38,254 nucleotides of DNA from an uncultured Prevotellaceae bacterium. Lineage in GTDB: Bacteria; Bacteroidota; Bacteroidia; Bacteroidales; Bacteroidaceae. The DNA lies in contig CACYKE010000058.1 in the NCBI GenBank assembly GCA_902774925.1, positions 1 through 38,254 of the forward strand, written 5' to 3'. The translations under genes and the position numbers were made by a program. Positions 34,681-38,254 of this stretch are shown here, piece after piece. Within the stretch, counting starts at the first letter, position 1, and every line of letters starts with the position of its first letter. Below the pieces are notes generated by a model. It worked only from the letters and a program-made list of their open reading frames with translations, had not been told where the DNA came from and did not search any database.

Positions 34681-36057
34681 ATGACGCTCATTATTGTAAC
34701 AATGCTCATTTTGGCCTATGTGCTCATAGCCACAGGTCATCTGACAGGAGTCAACAAGGCCGCCATCGCCATGTTCCTCGGAACAGTGGGGTGGGTGGTT
34801 TATGTCTGTTGGGGGGCCGATTTCGTGGCTGACCAACATCCGCTGGATTATCAGGAGTGGCTCAATGGTGCCGAGCCTACCAGCGAGAAGGTCAAATTGT
34901 TTATCTACAATAATGTGTTTCTGAACTACGTTGGCAAGGCGGCAGCCATCGTTATGTTCCTGTTGGCTACGATGTCGATAGTGGAAATCCTCAACAACAA
35001 CGGCTGTTTCGACTTCATCACCGAATGGATTCGTACACGCAATTCGAAACGGCTGTTGTGGACCATTAGCCTTGCAACGTTTATCCTTTCGGCCAATCTT
35101 GACAACCTTACGACGGCAACGATGATGCTGGTCATTATGCATAATATCCTGCAAAATTCCCGGCAACGCATGCTGGTGGGTTCGGCCATTGTTCTTGCCG
35201 CCAATGCAGGAGGTAGTTTTACTGTCATTGGTGACCCTATTGGACTGATACTTTGGGATGGCGGTGCCGTGACGGCCAGTCGTTTCTCGGCTTATCTGCT
35301 CATACCTGCCTTGGTGGCGTGGATTATCCCTACCATTCTGATTAACCGTCAGTTGCCCGACCGCCTCGATACCGCTTGGAATCCTTCGCCTTATCGTGGC
35401 GACGACACGCGCCTGAACCGCTGGCAGCGTGTGGTGATGCTCATCGTGGGCATTGGCGGACTGTGGTTTATCCCGACTTTCCACAACATTACCAAGCTGG
35501 CTCCCTTCCTTGGCGCGCTGTGTGTGCTGTCGGTATTGTGGGTAGTCAACGAGGCCTTCAACCGCAAACTGATGAAGGCCGATCAGATGGCTCAGCGTCG
35601 CATTCCGCGCGCCTTGCAGTATGGCGCCTTGCAGCAGATGTTGTTCGTCATGGGCATTATGCTAGGCATGGGTGTGGTAACGGAAACGGGTGTATGGAGC
35701 GACGTGGCAGGATGGTTCGATACTTACATTCACGACATCTGGCTGATGGGAATTCTGGCAGGAATGCTCAGCTCTGTCGTCGATTCGTTCACCATCGCCA
35801 TTTCCAATATTTCGCTCTACACTTTGGGCGGTGGCGCACTCGGAACGAACGGTGCTTATTGGAGTGTCGTTGCTTACACGACGGCCATCGGCGGCTGTCT
35901 GCTGACGATTGGCAGCATCAGCGGTCTTGCCCTGATGAATATGGAACATGTACGGCTTGGTTGGTATGTAAAACACATGACGCCCAAGGTGCTTTTGGGC
36001 TGGATTATAGGTTTCATTATCCTCTGGCTGGAGATGAATATGTTCTACGTAATATAA
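34681..36057 (+). CDS. nhaD: NhaD-type Na+/H+ antiporter
   Basis: This 458-aa inner-membrane protein has about 11-12 hydrophobic segments and belongs to the ion-transporter superfamily. NhaD exports Na+ in exchange for protons. Family-typical segments are ATMSIVEILNNNGCF, the LSANLDNLTTATMM stretch with the acidic residue of the ion path, and ANAGGSFTVIGDPIGLILW. A second half-repeat carries GMLSSVVDSFTIA. It is the last gene of the run, followed by a strong terminator. Confidence 0.93.
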   Translation: MTLIIVTMLILAYVLIATGHLTGVNKAAIAMFLGTVGWVVYVCWGADFVADQHPLDYQEWLNGAEPTSEKVKLFIYNNVFLNYVGKAAAIVMFLLATMSIVEILNNNGCFDFITEWIRTRNSKRLLWTISLATFILSANLDNLTTATMMLVIMHNILQNSRQRMLVGSAIVLAANAGGSFTVIGDPIGLILWDGGAVTASRFSAYLLIPALVAWIIPTILINRQLPDRLDTAWNPSPYRGDDTRLNRWQRVVMLIVGIGGLWFIPTFHNITKLAPFLGALCVLSVLWVVNEAFNRKLMKADQMAQRRIPRALQYGALQQMLFVMGIMLGMGVVTETGVWSDVAGWFDTYIHDIWLMGILAGMLSSVVDSFTIAISNISLYTLGGGALGTNGAYWSVVAYTTAIGGCLLTIGSISGLALMNMEHVRLGWYVKHMTPKVLLGWIIGFIILWLEMNMFYVI

Positions 36058-36062
36058 GAAAA

Positions 36063-36096
36063 TGGGCTCACCTTTTGGTGGGCTCGATTTTTTTTT
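36063..36096 (+). terminator. Intrinsic terminator of nhaD, overlapping the pheT promoter
   Basis: A 9-bp stem with two wobble pairs (36064-36072 and 36077-36085) and a TTTT loop is followed by GA and nine T residues at 36088-36096. The loop and first base of the right arm form the -33 box of the next promoter. Confidence 0.85.
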
Positions 36097-36106
36097 GTAA
36101 TTTTGC
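36074..36106 (+). promoter_or_regulatory. Promoter of pheT embedded in the nhaD terminator
   Basis: -33 TTTG (36074-36077) and -7 TAATTTTGC (36098-36106) are exactly 20 nt apart. The spacer is made of the right arm of the terminator hairpin and its T-tract. The pheT start is 33 nt downstream of the -7 box. Confidence 0.85.
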
Positions 36107-36139
36107 ACGCGTTTTCTAGAGACATCAAATATCATTGCA

Positions 36140-38254
36140 ATGAATATATCGTATAAATGGCTAAAAGAGTACGTTGATTTCGACCTCACACCGCAGGAGG
36201 TTTGCGATGCGCTGACATCGACAGGTCTGGAGGTTGACGCACTCGAAGAAGTACAAAGTATTAAGGGCGGTCTGAAGGGCCTTTACGTTGGTAAAGTGCT
36301 CACGTGCGAGATGCACCCCGATTCAGACCATTTGCATGTAACTACCGTTGATTTAGGCAAGGGCGAACCCCAGCAGATTGTCTGCGGTGCTCCCAATGTG
36401 GCTGCTGGCCAGAAGGTCATTGTGGCCGATCTGGGCTGTGTGCTCTACGATGGCGACAAGGAGTTTGTCATCAAGAAGTCGAAGCTGCGTGGCGTGGAGT
36501 CGCTGGGCATGATTTGTGCCGAGGACGAGATTGGTATCGGTAACGACCACTCGGGCATCATCGTGCTGCCTGAGGATGCTGTTGTCGGCACACCTGCCGC
36601 CGAGTATTACCACTTGGAGAGCGACTGGCTCATCGAGGTTGACATCACTGCCAACCGTGCCGATGCCCTCTCACATTGGGGTGTTGCTCGCGACCTGTAT
36701 GCCTGGCTGAAGCAGAACGGCTACAAGACCGCCACCCACCGTCCTGATGTCAGCGGTTTTGCCGTCGACAATCATGACCTGCCCATTGACGTGGTCATCG
36801 AGAACACCGAGGCCTGCAAGCGCTATGCCTGCGTTAGCATCACCGACTGCGAGGTGAAGGAGAGCCCTGAGTGGTTGAAGAACAAGCTGACCACCATTGG
36901 TCTGCGTCCTATCAACAATATCGTCGACATCACCAACTATGTGATGATGGCGCTGGGTCAGCCCCTGCATACCTTTGATGCCGACATGGTGAAAGGCCAC
37001 AAGATTGTGGTGAAGACCATGCCTGAAGGCACACCGTTTGTGACGCTGGATGGTGAGGAGCACAAGCTCTCTGACCGTGACCTCGCTATCTGCAATGCCG
37101 AGGACCCCATGTGTATCGCTGGTGTGTTTGGTGGAAAAGGTAGTGGTACCTACGAGACCACGAAGAACGTCGTGCTCGAGAGCGCTTACTTCCATCCCAC
37201 ATGGATTCGTAAGTCGGCTCGCCGTCATGGATTGAGCACCGATGCTTCATTCCGTTTCGAGCGTGGCATTGATCCCAATGGCGTGATTGATGCTCTGAAA
37301 TATGCCGCCCAGCTTTGTAAGGAACTGGCTGGTGGTAAGGTGTCTATGGAAATCAAGGACGTTTATCCTGAGAAGATGCAAAACGCTGTTGTCGACCTCC
37401 AGTACAGCTATGTTCACTCGCTGGTTGGTAAGGATATTCCCGTCGAGACCATCAAGAGCATTTGCGACTCGCTGGAGATGAAGGTGCTCAGCGAGAGTGC
37501 CGAGGGTCTGAAGCTCGAAGTTCCTGCTTATCGCGTCGACGTTCAGCGTCCTTGCGATGTGGTGGAAGACATCCTGCGTATCTACGGATATAATAATGTG
37601 GAGATTCCCACACAGCTGAAATCTAGCCTTGTCATCAAAGGCGACGAAGACCAGAAGCACAAGTTGGCCAACCTCGTTTCTGAGCAGTTGGTAGGTGCTG
37701 GCTTCAACGAAATCCTGAATAACTCGTTGACCAAGGCTGCCTACTATGCAGAAGAGCAGCAGGCTCAGCTAGTAAAGATCATGAACCCCCTCAGCAGCGA
37801 CCTCAACGTGATGCGTGGCACCCTGCTGTATGGTGGTTTGGAGAGCGTCGAACACAATGTCAAGCGTAAGAACCCCAACTGCCGTTTCTTTGAATTCGGC
37901 AACGTCTATAGCTTCGACCCTGCAAAGGAGAATCAGGACGACCCCATGCAGGCTTATAAGGAGCAGTATCACATGGGATTGTGGCTGACCGGCAAGCGTG
38001 TCGAGGGTTCGTGGGCTCATGCCAACGAGGACACGTCGTTTGCCGAGCTCGATGCACACGTGGACAATATCCTTGCTCGCATCGGTGTGCAGCCTGGCAT
38101 GTTGGTACGCAAGAAGTCAGAGAATGCTATATTCTCTGCTGGTCTGACCATCGAAAATCGCGGTGGCAAGAAGCTCATCGAACTGGGTGTGCTGACCAAG
38201 AAGCTGCAGAAGAAGTTCGACATCGATACCCCCGTGTATTATGCCGAGCTCAAC
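36140..38254 (+). CDS. pheT: Phenylalanyl-tRNA synthetase beta subunit, 3' end outside the window
   Basis: PheT and PheS form the tetramer that charges tRNA-Phe. The visible 705 codons are open to the window edge; the family is about 800-820 aa, so roughly 110 residues are missing. It begins MNISYKWLKEYVDF. An EMAP/OB-type tRNA-binding domain follows at about 40-150 (VGKVLTCEMHPDSDHLHV, CGAPNV, KKSKLRGVESLGMICAEDE). Next are the editing B3/B4 region (NIVDITNYVMMALGQPLH) and the B5 domain with RVDVQRPCDVVEDILRIYGYNN. pheS is not adjacent upstream; the gene has its own promoter and is transcribed separately from nhaD. Confidence 0.97.
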   Translation, partial: MNISYKWLKEYVDFDLTPQEVCDALTSTGLEVDALEEVQSIKGGLKGLYVGKVLTCEMHPDSDHLHVTTVDLGKGEPQQIVCGAPNVAAGQKVIVADLGCVLYDGDKEFVIKKSKLRGVESLGMICAEDEIGIGNDHSGIIVLPEDAVVGTPAAEYYHLESDWLIEVDITANRADALSHWGVARDLYAWLKQNGYKTATHRPDVSGFAVDNHDLPIDVVIENTEACKRYACVSITDCEVKESPEWLKNKLTTIGLRPINNIVDITNYVMMALGQPLHTFDADMVKGHKIVVKTMPEGTPFVTLDGEEHKLSDRDLAICNAEDPMCIAGVFGGKGSGTYETTKNVVLESAYFHPTWIRKSARRHGLSTDASFRFERGIDPNGVIDALKYAAQLCKELAGGKVSMEIKDVYPEKMQNAVVDLQYSYVHSLVGKDIPVETIKSICDSLEMKVLSESAEGLKLEVPAYRVDVQRPCDVVEDILRIYGYNNVEIPTQLKSSLVIKGDEDQKHKLANLVSEQLVGAGFNEILNNSLTKAAYYAEEQQAQLVKIMNPLSSDLNVMRGTLLYGGLESVEHNVKRKNPNCRFFEFGNVYSFDPAKENQDDPMQAYKEQYHMGLWLTGKRVEGSWAHANEDTSFAELDAHVDNILARIGVQPGMLVRKKSENAIFSAGLTIENRGGKKLIELGVLTKKLQKKFDIDTPVYYAELN

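Overview
The window is a gene-dense stretch of a Bacteroidales chromosome, most likely Prevotella or a close relative. The evidence is the promoters (a -33 TTTG box and a -7 TAnnTTTGC box, usually exactly 20 nt apart), the weak use of Shine-Dalgarno sites, and typical Bacteroidetes families: DUF4421, DUF1460, DUF4348, a YbiT-like ABC-F protein, short SerA, and S16 with an Ala/Lys/Glu-rich tail. It holds about 34 genes, nearly all housekeeping or cell-envelope. I see no tRNA, rRNA, CRISPR array, insertion sequence or prophage. No stretch longer than about 215 bases lacks a gene.

Layout. Positions 1-2205 (minus) carry a partial exported protein, bifunctional hisB and a six-helix membrane protein. 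Positions 2275-7195 (plus) are a tight run: Gfo/Idh/MocA oxidoreductase, DUF4421 envelope protein, DUF1460 amidase-like protein, YkvA-like protein and a COG2509 FAD dehydrogenase. It converges on prmA (minus). Positions 8214-10665 (plus) encode a secreted Tyr/Trp/Gly-rich protein and a FadL-like outer-membrane protein. At 10831-12834 is a membrane-anchored nucleotide-sugar dehydratase (PglF/CapD type). The next genes are on minus: the galactose operon galM-gluP-galK (16574 to 12922), then, further upstream, ABC-F, grpE, dnaJ and folC (21486 to 16682). Divergent from the ABC-F gene is a broken rpsP. serC-serA follow (minus), then an operon of a small membrane protein, an OmpH-like lipoprotein and a DbpA-like helicase (minus). 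Next come a secreted carboxypeptidase-regulatory-like protein (plus) and an iron alcohol dehydrogenase with a second Gfo/Idh/MocA enzyme (minus). The last run (plus) is DUF4348 lipoprotein, murB, a PhnP-like metallo-hydrolase, a C69 dipeptidase and nhaD, followed by pheT, which runs off the end.

Themes. Several units serve the envelope (murB, DUF1460, OmpH-like, PglF-like, FadL-like, C69 peptidase). Others serve protein synthesis and folding (ABC-F, grpE-dnaJ, rpsP, prmA, pheT, DEAD-box helicase) and small-molecule metabolism (hisB, serC-serA, gal genes, folC).

The most striking observations are these. (1) rpsP has an internal deletion of about 91 bp with a frameshift, and the junction lies inside a perfect inverted repeat. 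(2) Degenerate 7-bp tandem arrays fill many within-operon stop-to-start junctions, and the same type of array occurs in the coding linker of prmA. (3) In the ABC-F protein, every element of one composite ATP site has degenerated while the other site is intact. (4) The -33 box of the pheT promoter lies in the terminator hairpin of nhaD. I found no clear evidence of a wholly new multigene system.
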